Of a stretch of 34,598 nt of DNA, positions 1 to 7,480 are shown piece after piece. The stretch's first letter is position 1, and every line of letters starts with the position of its first letter. The translations under genes and the position numbers were made by a program. This DNA is from Mesoaciditoga sp964503355 (GTDB lineage Bacteria; Thermotogota; Thermotogae; Mesoaciditogales; Mesoaciditogaceae): positions 1 through 34,598 of the forward strand of contig CAZCZS010000010.1 in NCBI GenBank assembly GCA_964503355.1, in the 5' to 3' direction. Below the pieces are notes generated by a model. It ran no database searches, was not told the origin of the DNA, and saw nothing but the letters and a program-made list of their open reading frames with translations.

Positions 1-234
1 TTTTACGCAATGTTGTCAATTTTTCAACATTCACGCTGTTTTCAATGAACTTTGTCACATTCCAACCTTTTTTCATTACTCTCGTGCACAATATGAGTTA
101 TTCAAAAGTTGCGTTCATAAGTGGTGATAAAAATAAAAAATCATAAAATCTTTGTGATAAAAAAGATGAATACTACCTTTAGGTTAAACAGAAGATGTGA
201 ACTCTTTATGCTATACTCTAAAAGAAGGTGCAAC
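1..234. other. AT-rich spacer, no gene seen
   Basis: No credible coding sequence is visible. The stretch holds a 7-bp inverted repeat (AATGTTG at 9-15, CAACATT at 25-31, 9-nt loop) and two copies of GTGATAAAAA at 124-133 and 154-163, exactly 30 bases apart. The rest is A/T runs. It may carry regulatory or terminator sequence for a gene beyond the left edge, but nothing in it decides that. Confidence 0.5.
209..217 (+). promoter_or_regulatory. candidate extended -10 promoter upstream of tRNA-Val/pgcA
   Basis: TGCTATACT on the plus strand resembles an extended -10 element (TGnTATAAT). No -35 is recognisable 17 bases upstream. A transcript from here would run antisense through tRNA-Val towards the phosphoglucomutase gene at 410. 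This is a sequence match only and may be chance. Confidence 0.22.
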
Positions 235-260
235 AAAAAAGCCACCTTCAAAAAGGTGGC
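235..260 (-). terminator. intrinsic terminator of tRNA-Val
   Basis: Read on the minus strand, GCCACCTT (260-253) and AAGGTGGC (248-241) form an 8-bp GC-containing stem with a 4-nt loop. Six T residues follow directly (240-235). It starts four bases after the CCA end of the tRNA gene, the expected place for a Rho-independent terminator of a single-gene tRNA transcript. Confidence 0.85.
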
Positions 261-264
261 CAAT

Positions 265-339
265 TGGTGGGTGTGGTAGGGATTGAACCTACGACCTCTT
301 CCGTGTGAAGGAAGCGCTCTCCCACTGAGCTACACACCC
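265..339 (-). tRNA. tRNA-Val (anticodon CAC)
   Basis: The minus strand folds as a complete cloverleaf. The acceptor stem is GGGTGTG with CACACCC, and the D arm is GCTC...GAGC. The anticodon stem is CTTCC/GGAAG with loop TTCACAC, giving anticodon CAC, which reads GUG valine codons. The T arm is GTAGG-TTCAATC-CCTAC. The discriminator base is A and the CCA end is encoded in the DNA. The gene stands alone with its own promoter (353-382) and terminator (235-260). Confidence 0.95.
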
Positions 340-352
340 GCACGCGATTTTT

Positions 353-382
353 ATTGTACAATATATATCGATCGATTGTCAA
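353..382 (-). promoter_or_regulatory. promoter of tRNA-Val
   Basis: On the minus strand a perfect TTGACA -35 box (382-377) is followed after 18 bases by TACAAT (358-353), a 5-of-6 match to the -10 consensus. Transcription would start about seven bases before the mature tRNA 5' end at 339. The close consensus fits strong constitutive expression of a stable RNA. Confidence 0.75.
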
Positions 383-409
383 GCGAATGATGAAAGGAGT
401 GTTAACAAC

Positions 410-2086
410 ATGGAAAAAAATGCAAGAGAAAGATACGAAAAGTGGTTGTCCGATCCAAGCATCTCTGAGGAAGATAAAGAAAAATTGAGAAACGAAGAAG
501 ATGCCGAACTCCAAGATGCATTTTACAAAGAACTTGAATTCGGTACGGGTGGAATGCGAGGAATAATGGGTTTGGGAGACAACAGAATGAATGTTTACAC
601 TGTTGGAAGGGCCTCTCAAGCTTTTGCGAATTACATAAACAAGAGCGTAAATGGTGAAAAAAGCGTCGTCATTTCCTACGATACAAGGCACATGTCGAAA
701 GAATTCGCCCAAGAAACGGCAGAAATATTCGCCGCCAATGGTATAAAAGCGTATCTCTTTGAAGAGTTCAGACCAACTCCATTGTTATCCTTCGCAGTGA
801 GATATCTTCACGCCACTGCCGGTGTTATGATAACGGCAAGTCATAATCTTCCAAAATACAATGGATACAAGGCTTATTGGTCAAACGGTGCACAAGTCAT
901 CCCTCCTCATGATGAAGGAATAATTAAAGAATACAAAGCCATAAAATCCTTTGGAGAGATAAAACGCCTTCCCTTAGAAAAGGCCAAAAACGAGGGCCTT
1001 ATCGTCATCGTATCAAAAGAAATAGATGAAGCCTACTTCGAGAAAGCACTCTCTTTATCTTTTAAGAGCGTCGATCCATCTTTGAAAATAGTGTACACTC
1101 CTCTTCATGGAACAGGGGGGAAGATAGTCCCCGTGTTATTGGAAAAAGATGGGTTTAATCCTTACATCCAAAAAGAACAGGAAATTCCAGATGGAGATTT
1201 TCCAAGCGTGGAATATCCAAATCCAGAAGATCCAAAAGCTTTCAAGCTCGCGCTGGAAGATGCAAAAAGATTGGATGCGGACATAATAGCAGCTTCCGAT
1301 CCAGATGCGGATAGAATGGGAATAATGGTAAAACATAACGGAGAATTTGTGAGAATAGATGGGAATCAAATGGGAGTTCTTCTCCTGCACTTCATAGCCA
1401 AAAAGTACTCTGAAAACGGTATGCCTTCAAACCCAGTTGCGATTGAATCCATAGTTTCCTCAAAGATGTTTGCAAAAGTTGCAAAAAGTTTTAAGGTGGA
1501 TGTGGTTGAGGTTTTGACGGGTTTTAAATGGATATGTAACGTTGCGGATAAACTAAGATCCTCAGGTAAGAACGTTATCTTCTCTTACGAAGAAAGTTAT
1601 GGTTACAACATAGGAGATTTCGTGTACGATAAAGATTCCGCAACGGCGATCATGCTAACATGTGAAATGGCTTCTGAATACAAAAAGAGAGGTTTAACTT
1701 TGGTGGACGCCCTTGAAGAACTCTACAAGAAATACGGTTACTATTTTGAAACTCAAATCGCACCGGTCTTTGAAGGTGAAGAGGGAATGTCGAAGATCAA
1801 ATCGATAGTTGAATCCTTGAGAAAAACTCCTCCAACCACCTTGGCGGGATATGAACTGACAAACGTTACAGACTACATAAACGGTGTTGGAGATATTCCT
1901 CCATCCAACGTGTTGAAATTCGAATTTGGAAAACATCTCATGTTTTACTGCAGACCGTCTGGCACTGAGCCAAAAGTTAAATTCTACATCATGGCAATGG
2001 AATTCGATGAAAAAGAGGATGCGCTTTCCACTTTGAACAATGCGAGAGAGGAGATATCCAATCTTGTGGAAAAACTCTCAAGGTGA
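410..2086 (+). CDS. phosphoglucomutase / phosphomannomutase (alpha-D-phosphohexomutase)
   Basis: Cytoplasmic alpha-D-phosphohexomutase that interconverts hexose 1- and 6-phosphates through a phosphoserine. All four family signatures are visible in the 558 residues. There is an N-terminal GTGGMRG loop. The active-site serine lies in TASHN (Ser144), and the Mg-binding loop is DPDADR (297-302). The sugar-binding EESYGYNIG and the C-terminal phosphate-binding RPSGTEPKVK are also present. Length and layout match the long PgcA-type phosphoglucomutases of Bacillus and Thermotogota rather than the roughly 450-residue GlmM type. AAAGGAG at 393-399 supports the ATG start. It is the first gene of a compact plus-strand operon reaching bioY. 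Glucose versus mannose preference cannot be decided from sequence. Confidence 0.9.
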   Translation: MEKNARERYEKWLSDPSISEEDKEKLRNEEDAELQDAFYKELEFGTGGMRGIMGLGDNRMNVYTVGRASQAFANYINKSVNGEKSVVISYDTRHMSKEFAQETAEIFAANGIKAYLFEEFRPTPLLSFAVRYLHATAGVMITASHNLPKYNGYKAYWSNGAQVIPPHDEGIIKEYKAIKSFGEIKRLPLEKAKNEGLIVIVSKEIDEAYFEKALSLSFKSVDPSLKIVYTPLHGTGGKIVPVLLEKDGFNPYIQKEQEIPDGDFPSVEYPNPEDPKAFKLALEDAKRLDADIIAASDPDADRMGIMVKHNGEFVRIDGNQMGVLLLHFIAKKYSENGMPSNPVAIESIVSSKMFAKVAKSFKVDVVEVLTGFKWICNVADKLRSSGKNVIFSYEESYGYNIGDFVYDKDSATAIMLTCEMASEYKKRGLTLVDALEELYKKYGYYFETQIAPVFEGEEGMSKIKSIVESLRKTPPTTLAGYELTNVTDYINGVGDIPPSNVLKFEFGKHLMFYCRPSGTEPKVKFYIMAMEFDEKEDALSTLNNAREEISNLVEKLSR

Positions 2087-2092
2087 TCTGAC

Positions 2093-3313
2093 TTGTTGAA
2101 ACTATTCTTGAGTGACTTACATGTTGGAGATGGGACGGCAAGCGATGATTTTTCGTTTGATAGAGAGTTTTCCCTTCTTCTTGATAGAATAAACGAAGTC
2201 GATCCAAAAGCCGAACTTGTGATCTTAGGAGATGGACTTGAAATTTTAGAAAGCGACTTCGTGAGAAAATTGGGAATAGTTGACTTTTCAACGGTATGTG
2301 ATTCCCTAGATGGTGAAGTGATAGAAGCCATTTACGAAAAGCACATGACCTTCTTTGAAAGCCTAAAAAAATTCGCAAAGAATCACAAAATTACGTACGT
2401 TGTTGGGAACCATGATTACTATCTGGTTCCCAACACAAAACTTAGAGAGGCTTTTATCGATAAAATAGAGTCAACCAATTTAAACATCGTTCCGTACTTT
2501 TACGATGAAGAAAGGGGGATTTTCGCTCAACACGGCAATCAATACGACGTGACGAATTCTTTTGTGCGTGCTGGGGAAAAGAAGCTCATTCCTCCAATAG
2601 GAGATTACATAACAAGAAGGGTGATGAACGAATTCGAACCTTTCTTGCGTTCTCTTCAATTGCCGGAAGAGATCGTTAGAGATTACGATAACATTCGTCC
2701 TCTTTCGCACGCTGTGGATTGGCTCAAATACATAACGTACCTTTATAAATTACCCGTCGATCTCACAAGCGCTTGGAAAAAGAGTTTTTCAAAAGCGTTT
2801 CAAAGTGAAGAAGCCAAATCGTGGATAAAGGTGAGATTCCCTTACACCTACTGGTTAAGCGATTTTTTCACTCAAAAGTCGGGATGGTTCGATTTTGGGC
2901 GAAGGATAGTCAAATTCATAGACATGTTGTTGAAAATAGAAGATACGAATTATCTGAAAAGAAAAGCCGAAAAGATATTGAACGCCCAGTGGAACCCTCA
3001 ATGGAGACTATCAGAAGATGATATCGCTGGATACGGCGATCGGGCGCCGGAATTGAATTATTCCAATTTGAAGATCGTTTTATTCGGCCATAATCATCAA
3101 CCCGGTTTTTACGTCATTCCAACTCCAAACGGAACCAGATTTTACGCGAACACCGGAACATGGAGACCGTTGGTGGAGAGATCCAAAAGCAAGTTCGGTG
3201 GCATAACATTTCACAAAAAAGTTGAGATGAATTACGTTATAGTTCGAGACGAAAAAGACGAAATGGTGGTTGAAACTCAATTGACGAGTAGAATAAAAAT
3301 ATCAAAACGGTGA
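2093..3313 (+). CDS. calcineurin-like metallophosphoesterase
   Basis: A 406-residue member of the calcineurin-like phosphoesterase family. The two-metal site is readable in order: DLH (Asp8, His10), GD (Asp47), GNHD (Asn106, His107), a histidine in AQHGNQ (His147) and GHNH (His333, His335). Between about residues 153 and 320 lies a long insert, rich in aromatic and basic residues, which separates the first motifs from the last histidine pair. This size is far above a minimal MPE domain. The TTG start at 2093 is chosen because AGGTGA (2081-2086) sits just before it, overlapping the pgcA stop. Substrate is unknown; UDP-diacylglucosamine hydrolases and nucleotide phosphodiesterases share the fold. 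A perfect 12-bp inverted repeat lies inside the gene (2401-2435). Confidence 0.8.
   Translation: MLKLFLSDLHVGDGTASDDFSFDREFSLLLDRINEVDPKAELVILGDGLEILESDFVRKLGIVDFSTVCDSLDGEVIEAIYEKHMTFFESLKKFAKNHKITYVVGNHDYYLVPNTKLREAFIDKIESTNLNIVPYFYDEERGIFAQHGNQYDVTNSFVRAGEKKLIPPIGDYITRRVMNEFEPFLRSLQLPEEIVRDYDNIRPLSHAVDWLKYITYLYKLPVDLTSAWKKSFSKAFQSEEAKSWIKVRFPYTYWLSDFFTQKSGWFDFGRRIVKFIDMLLKIEDTNYLKRKAEKILNAQWNPQWRLSEDDIAGYGDRAPELNYSNLKIVLFGHNHQPGFYVIPTPNGTRFYANTGTWRPLVERSKSKFGGITFHKKVEMNYVIVRDEKDEMVVETQLTSRIKISKR
2401..2435 (+). repeat. perfect 12-bp inverted repeat inside the metallophosphoesterase gene
   Basis: TGTTGGGAACCA (2401-2412) and TGGTTCCCAACA (2424-2435) flank an 11-base loop. It overlaps the codons of the catalytic GNHD motif through LVPN. 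In the mRNA it could form a hairpin; no T-run follows. Confidence 0.85.
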
Positions 3314-3319
3314 ATCAAG

Positions 3320-3739
3320 ATGAAGATGTTTTTAGATCTCGTCGATCTTCTAAAGAACGTTTACGTTTGGGCGGCTCTGGCATCGTGGTTCACGGCCCAG
3401 ACTGTTAAATTACTCTTCTTTTTCGCAAAAAAAGGAGAATGGAAGTTCAGTCTCTACGCGTCAACTGGTGGAATGCCAAGTGCTCACACGGCTACCGTTA
3501 TGGGACTAGCGACGGTCATTGGCAAATGGAAAGGGTTTTCCAGTGCCTCATTCGCTGTGGCTTTTATCTTTGCAACCGTCGTAATAACCGATGCACTTCA
3601 TCTTAGAAGGGAAGTGGGGCGTCATGCTCGAGAGCTCCAAAAACTGACGGGTAAAAAATTCGATGTTTCTTCCGGACACACGTACAGTGAAGTTGTAGTG
3701 GGAGCTTTGATTGGAATTTTGATAGGCTGGCTACTGTGA
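3320..3739 (+). CDS. divergent PAP2 family (DUF212) membrane protein
   Basis: A 139-residue integral membrane protein of the DUF212 / YuiD-type divergent PAP2 (acid phosphatase/vanadium-dependent haloperoxidase) family. The signature elements are STGGMPSAHTA (His56), DALHLRREVGRHA (93-103) and a final SGHTYSEVVVGALIG (His120 in GHT). These correspond to the three PAP2 phosphatase motifs in a shortened form. About four hydrophobic segments are visible. Phosphatase activity on a lipid pyrophosphate is plausible by family but undemonstrated. It starts seven bases after the metallophosphoesterase stop, with GGTGA at the junction as ribosome binding site. Confidence 0.82.
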   Translation: MKMFLDLVDLLKNVYVWAALASWFTAQTVKLLFFFAKKGEWKFSLYASTGGMPSAHTATVMGLATVIGKWKGFSSASFAVAFIFATVVITDALHLRREVGRHARELQKLTGKKFDVSSGHTYSEVVVGALIGILIGWLL

Positions 3740-3765
3740 AAAAATCTCTTGTGTGAGGTGAAACG

Positions 3766-4032
3766 ATGAAGGCGAGAATGTACAGAATCCATGGATTTGT
3801 TCAAGGAGTCGGATTCAGAGCATTCGTGTATCATCACGCGCGCGCTTTGGGAATAAAAGGCTTCGTTCAAAATGAGGTGGATGGAAGTGTAACGGTTGTT
3901 GCCGAAGGAGAAGAAGAAACGTTAAGAGAACTGGAATCTTATCTTAAATCAGGGCCTTCTCTTGCAAGAGTGGAAGACATGGAGATCATGGAAATCCCAG
4001 TTGAAAATTACGACGATTTTGAGATACGTTGA
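3766..4032 (+). CDS. acyP: acylphosphatase
   Basis: A small (88-residue) cytoplasmic enzyme that hydrolyses the carboxyl-phosphate bond of acylphosphates. The family fingerprint VQGVGFR is at residues 12-18, with catalytic Arg18; the catalytic Asn36 is in GFVQN. The second signature GSVTVVAEG follows. Length is exactly typical. AGGTGA lies eight bases before the ATG at 3766. The gene belongs to the plus-strand operon of region 410-6272. Confidence 0.95.
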   Translation: MKARMYRIHGFVQGVGFRAFVYHHARALGIKGFVQNEVDGSVTVVAEGEEETLRELESYLKSGPSLARVEDMEIMEIPVENYDDFEIR

Positions 4033-4042
4033 GGAGGAAAAG

Positions 4043-4516
4043 ATGAAAGCTTGGAAAACGTTTTTATATCTTTTCGTGGGTGAGACAGAACTCTTCACGG
4101 CTGGAATACTGCTCGTGACTTTTGGAACTGTTATGATGACTTCGCAATCCATCGCTCAATTGTTTGGCACATACGTTTATTTTTCTCGAATGATCCTCAC
4201 CATTTTATCTTCAATGGCAATTGGTGGAGTGGCCATTCAGATTTCTTCCATAAAACGGTTGGTTGATGATTACGTCGGTTACGTCTTTTCAACTATCTCT
4301 TTCATTTCAAATTCAATAGCGTTGGTTCTGGAAATTTTCGAAATGATCTCGTATGGAGCAAATTGGATAGGAGTAGAATTTTTCGGTGCTCAAACGATCT
4401 CGAACAACTCCCTTTTGGTGATGCTGGGATTCATGCTGTTTGGTCTTTCAATTCTTCTCGTTTTCTTTTCGTTGATAGATCTGTTGGATATTTCCTTTGG
4501 AGAAAAAGAAAGATGA
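4043..4516 (+). CDS. unknown polytopic membrane protein
   Basis: I do not recognise a family for this 157-residue protein. Four hydrophobic segments can be seen, near residues 18-34, 47-66, 78-98 and 122-147. Polar turns such as SSIKRLVDDY and a charged tail (GEKER) lie between or after them. The frame stays open back to 3962, but the start is placed at the ATG at 4043. GGAGGA (4033-4038) lies five bases before it, and the upstream extension would overlap acyP heavily. Its TGA overlaps the ATG of tmcAL (ATGA), implying translational coupling. No catalytic motif is visible. Confidence 0.7.
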   Translation: MKAWKTFLYLFVGETELFTAGILLVTFGTVMMTSQSIAQLFGTYVYFSRMILTILSSMAIGGVAIQISSIKRLVDDYVGYVFSTISFISNSIALVLEIFEMISYGANWIGVEFFGAQTISNNSLLVMLGFMLFGLSILLVFFSLIDLLDISFGEKER

Positions 4517-5739
4517 AGGTACTCGGTATAATAGTGGAATACAATCCATTTCATCTTGGTCATCTCCACCACTTGAAAAGTGCTGTGGAACTTACCAATG
4601 CGGATTACGTGGTGGCCGTTATGAGTGGAAATTTCGTTCAACGAGGAGAGCCTGCGATAATCGACAAGTTCGCTCGTACCGAGATGGCTTTGAAAGCCGG
4701 TGTAGACATCGTTTTTGAGATACCAACGATCTACGCAATTCAAGATGCAAGTGGATTTGCACTTGGATCTATCGGCTTGTTGAACGCGACCAATGTCGTC
4801 AGCGATGTGGTATTCGGTTCGGAAAGTGGTGACATCGACCTGTTTTCAAAGATAGCGGGCATCATCTTAAAAGAACCCTCGCTTTATCGTCAAAATTTAA
4901 GGCGATATTTGAAAAAAGGTCTTTCCTTTCCCAATGCGAGAAGATTTGCCATCTGCGATTTTCTTAAGGGATTAGATCCCAATGAGATGAAGCGATCCAA
5001 CAACATTCTCGCAATAGAATACCTCGTTTCACTTAAAAAACTTAACTCCAAGATAAAAGCTCATACCATAAAAAGGGTTGGCTCTTCTTACAACGATGAA
5101 AATCTTACTTCTATTCCAAGTGCCACCGCTGTAAGGAAGGCTGTACTTGAGGGGAAAAAAATAACGGGTCTTCCCGGCTTTTCTTCAAGAATTCTTGAAA
5201 GAGAAATGACCGATGGAAGAGGACCAATTTTCATGAAAGACATCTTTGAAATCATGAAATTTAAGATGCTGACATCCTCAAGAGAAAAAATGGAAAGTCT
5301 TTACGGTTTCAACGAAGGAATGGCAAAGAGGATGTTGGACAATCTCGATAAACCAACCATGGAAGAATTTTTAAAAGCCGTTAAAACGAAGAGATTCACC
5401 TTAACACGAATAAAAAGAAGAATACTTTACACCATATTCGATGTGGAAAGAGATTTCATTTTGGATTCGAATGAGTACGGTCCTCAATATTTAAGATTGC
5501 TCGGTTTCAGAGAAAGGGGAAGAAAGATCCTCAGAATCATTTCAGATCGCTCTTCCATTCCTTTGATATCCACCGCGTCTAAATTCGATCGTTCCATTCA
5601 ACAACGCAACGTTTACGTTCCTTTGGCAAAAAGACAGTTCGATTTAGACGTAAAAGCGACGGATGTTTATTCTCTACTCTTCAAAAAAGATAATGCGAAA
5701 ATTCACAGAGACTTCAAAAGGTTGGTGATTGAAAGTTGA
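4513..5739 (+). CDS. tmcAL: tRNA(Met) cytidine acetate ligase TmcAL
   Basis: An HIGH-motif nucleotidyltransferase-like enzyme that uses ATP and acetate to form N4-acetylcytidine at the wobble position of elongator tRNA-Met. The N-terminus GIIVEYNPFHLGHLHHL carries the HxGH nucleotide-binding motif (His14, His17). It is followed by the equally diagnostic MSGNFVQRGEPAI. Further on, NNILAIEYL and SATAVRKAV match the conserved interior. The 408-residue length is normal. The start at 4513 gives exactly the conserved N-terminus and overlaps the previous stop by four bases; the reading frame is open further upstream but that extension is not homologous. It was annotated earlier in other genomes as a generic nucleotidyltransferase (DUF795). 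Confidence 0.92.
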   Translation: MKVLGIIVEYNPFHLGHLHHLKSAVELTNADYVVAVMSGNFVQRGEPAIIDKFARTEMALKAGVDIVFEIPTIYAIQDASGFALGSIGLLNATNVVSDVVFGSESGDIDLFSKIAGIILKEPSLYRQNLRRYLKKGLSFPNARRFAICDFLKGLDPNEMKRSNNILAIEYLVSLKKLNSKIKAHTIKRVGSSYNDENLTSIPSATAVRKAVLEGKKITGLPGFSSRILEREMTDGRGPIFMKDIFEIMKFKMLTSSREKMESLYGFNEGMAKRMLDNLDKPTMEEFLKAVKTKRFTLTRIKRRILYTIFDVERDFILDSNEYGPQYLRLLGFRERGRKILRIISDRSSIPLISTASKFDRSIQQRNVYVPLAKRQFDLDVKATDVYSLLFKKDNAKIHRDFKRLVIES

Positions 5740-6272
5740 AAAGCATAAGAATATCCAAAATGGCTTTATGGTTGGCGTTTGTATCCGTTCTTTCAGTGAT
5801 CTCCATACCAATTGGTTCTGTTCCAGTTACCCTTCAGGTCTTCGCTTTCTTTTTCATGTCTGCATTTTTATCTCCTTTGGAATCTTTCGAAGTTTCAATT
5901 GCGTACTTATTGTTGGGAAGCATAGGTGTTCCGGTATTCGCAGGCGCTCAAGGGGGAATAGCCGTCTTACTTGGACCAACTGGTGGGTATCTTGTCGGTT
6001 TTCCGATAGCCGCTTTCGTATCCTCCTTTGCTTGGAGAAAATCCTCTTTTTACAGAATCTCGCTTCTTTTCTTAGCACTCCTTTCCATATACGTTCCAGG
6101 TATGCTAGTTCTTTCCGTATACGTTAAAGGACTATTCAAAGCTTTCAACGTTGGCGTTTTACCATTCATATGGATAGATCTCATGAAGATCTTCGTCGTT
6201 TACGTTGTAATTTCACGCTTGAGGAAAGGGGATACGTTTATAAAAAGTCGGGCAAGCGTAGATAGAAGGTAA
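5736..6272 (+). CDS. bioY: biotin transporter BioY (ECF S-component)
   Basis: A 178-residue membrane protein with about six hydrophobic segments and the BioY hallmarks PVTLQ (residues 29-33), YLLLGSIGVPVFAG and GPTGGYLVGF. BioY binds biotin, alone or with an energy-coupling EcfA/EcfT module; no such module is encoded nearby. The start is TTG at 5736, overlapping the tmcAL stop by four bases, with GGTGAT at 5724-5729 as ribosome binding site. Biotin supply would serve enzymes such as the carboxyltransferase at 13866, but the two loci are not adjacent. It is the last gene of the first operon. Confidence 0.92.
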   Translation: MKSIRISKMALWLAFVSVLSVISIPIGSVPVTLQVFAFFFMSAFLSPLESFEVSIAYLLLGSIGVPVFAGAQGGIAVLLGPTGGYLVGFPIAAFVSSFAWRKSSFYRISLLFLALLSIYVPGMLVLSVYVKGLFKAFNVGVLPFIWIDLMKIFVVYVVISRLRKGDTFIKSRASVDRR

Positions 6273-6279
6273 AAATCAT

Positions 6280-6306
6280 TTCTTTAATGTTAAAAGAACT
6301 TTTTAC
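6280..6306 (+). terminator. possible weak terminator after bioY
   Basis: TTCTTTAA and TTAAAAGAA can pair with one bulged A and a very small loop, followed by CTTTTT. The stem is A/T only, so it would be weak. It sits eight bases after the bioY stop and before the next operon, which is why it is listed at all. Confidence 0.25.
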
Positions 6307-6396
6307 ATAAAATTGTGGTCAAATATCTATCAAAAGATGAAGGCAGCATTTCTTAAATGACACCTAAACAATTCAAAGAAGAAAGGGGTGCATATC
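6302..6396 (+). promoter_or_regulatory. leader region of the BMP transporter operon
   Basis: The spacer between bioY and the first binding protein holds TTTACA (6302-6307), a 5-of-6 match to a -35 box. TATCTA follows 16 bases later (6324-6329) as a poor -10. GAAAGGGG at 6381-6388 is the ribosome binding site for the GTG at 6397. I looked for a purine riboswitch, which often precedes nucleoside importers, and found no fit. The promoter assignment is weak. Confidence 0.3.
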
Positions 6397-7455
6397 GTGA
6401 GGAAATTACTCTTGCCACTGTTAATATTGCTGATGGCAACATTCGTGTTCGCTTCGCCATTGAAGATCGCGTTTATTTACGTTGGTCCTGTTGGTGATGC
6501 GGGATGGACGTACGCACACGATTTGGGCAGGCAGTACGTTCAAAAGGTTTTCGGAAACAAAATACAAGTTACTTACATTGAAAGTGTACCTGAAGGAGCC
6601 GAAGCCATAACCGTTTTGAAGAGCTTGGCCAGCAGGGGTTTCAATCTCATATACACGACGAGCTTTAGTTACATGCAGCAAACCGCTCAAGTTGCCAAAC
6701 AATTTCCGAATGTCATATTTGAAAATTGCTCAGGATACATCACACTTAAAAACATGGGAGATTATTTTGGCAGAATATACCAAGCGGAATTTCTAACGGG
6801 ATTGATCGCGGGTGCAATGACAAAGGATAACAAGATCGGCTACGTTGCAGCTTATCCAATCCCCGAGGTCATAAGGGGAATAAACGCTTTTACAATTGGA
6901 GTAAGAATGGTTAATCCAAAGGCAACCGTTCATGTTGTGTGGGTAAACAGCTGGTACGATCCCGCCACGGAAAAAGAAGCTGCACTTTCACTCATAAACG
7001 CTGGATGTGACGTCATAAAATCTGAAACGGATTCTGCCGCTCCGTTACAAGCCGCCGAGGAACACCATGTGTACGCCATAGGTTACAATACGGATATGAT
7101 CAAGTTCGCACCTCACTATTATCTAACATCTGCCGTGTTCAATTGGGGAAAATTTTATGAGAGAGATATAAAAGCGGTGATGAACGGTACTTGGAAACCT
7201 GAAAAATTTTGGGGTGGCCTTGATACTGGAGTTGTGGGCATAGCGCCCATGACGAAAAACGTTCCAATTCAAACTCAGAAACTCGTGAAGGCAATGGAAG
7301 AAGAACTAAAAACACACAGCTTCCACGTCTTTGAGGGTCCGATTTACGATCAGAATGGTAAGTTAAAAATCGAAAAGGGAAAAATCGCATCTGATGATGA
7401 GCTTCTATCGATGAATTGGTTTGTTGAGGGTGTAATCGGTAAAATACCGAAATAA
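6397..7455 (+). CDS. BMP-family ABC transporter substrate-binding protein (copy 1)
   Basis: Periplasmic binding protein of the BMP/PnrA type, the family that feeds nucleosides or related ribosides to the adjacent ATPase and permeases. A signal peptide is clear (residues 1-19, ending FVFA before SPLKIAF). It lacks a lipobox cysteine, so the protein should be soluble in the periplasm rather than a lipoprotein. The GPVGDAGWTYAH and IPEVIRGINAF segments are typical of the subgroup. The GTG at 6397 is preferred over the in-frame GTG at 6388 because GAAAGGGG overlaps the earlier one and is eight bases from the later. Length is 352 residues. The next gene is a paralogue roughly 60% identical by eye. 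Confidence 0.9.
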   Translation: MRKLLLPLLILLMATFVFASPLKIAFIYVGPVGDAGWTYAHDLGRQYVQKVFGNKIQVTYIESVPEGAEAITVLKSLASRGFNLIYTTSFSYMQQTAQVAKQFPNVIFENCSGYITLKNMGDYFGRIYQAEFLTGLIAGAMTKDNKIGYVAAYPIPEVIRGINAFTIGVRMVNPKATVHVVWVNSWYDPATEKEAALSLINAGCDVIKSETDSAAPLQAAEEHHVYAIGYNTDMIKFAPHYYLTSAVFNWGKFYERDIKAVMNGTWKPEKFWGGLDTGVVGIAPMTKNVPIQTQKLVKAMEEELKTHSFHVFEGPIYDQNGKLKIEKGKIASDDELLSMNWFVEGVIGKIPK

Positions 7456-7480
7456 TATAAAAAAATAGGGAGGGATACTT

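Noticed and set aside
248..712. 154-codon minus-strand open frame across the tRNA and the start of pgcA
   Set aside because: It runs through tRNA-Val and antisense to a well-supported gene; its composition is that of a shadow frame and no ribosome binding site supports it.
3962..4042. Upstream extension of the unknown membrane protein
   Set aside because: It lies in acyP in another frame; the ATG at 4043 has GGAGGA right before it and a hydrophobic protein begins there.
4363..4512. Upstream extension of TmcAL by 50 residues
   Set aside because: The family starts at MKVLGIIVEYNPFH; the extension is frame overlap with the previous gene.
6273..6396. Purine riboswitch in front of the BMP nucleoside importer
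   Set aside because: The conserved loop sequences and three-helix layout of the purine aptamer are not found in this spacer.
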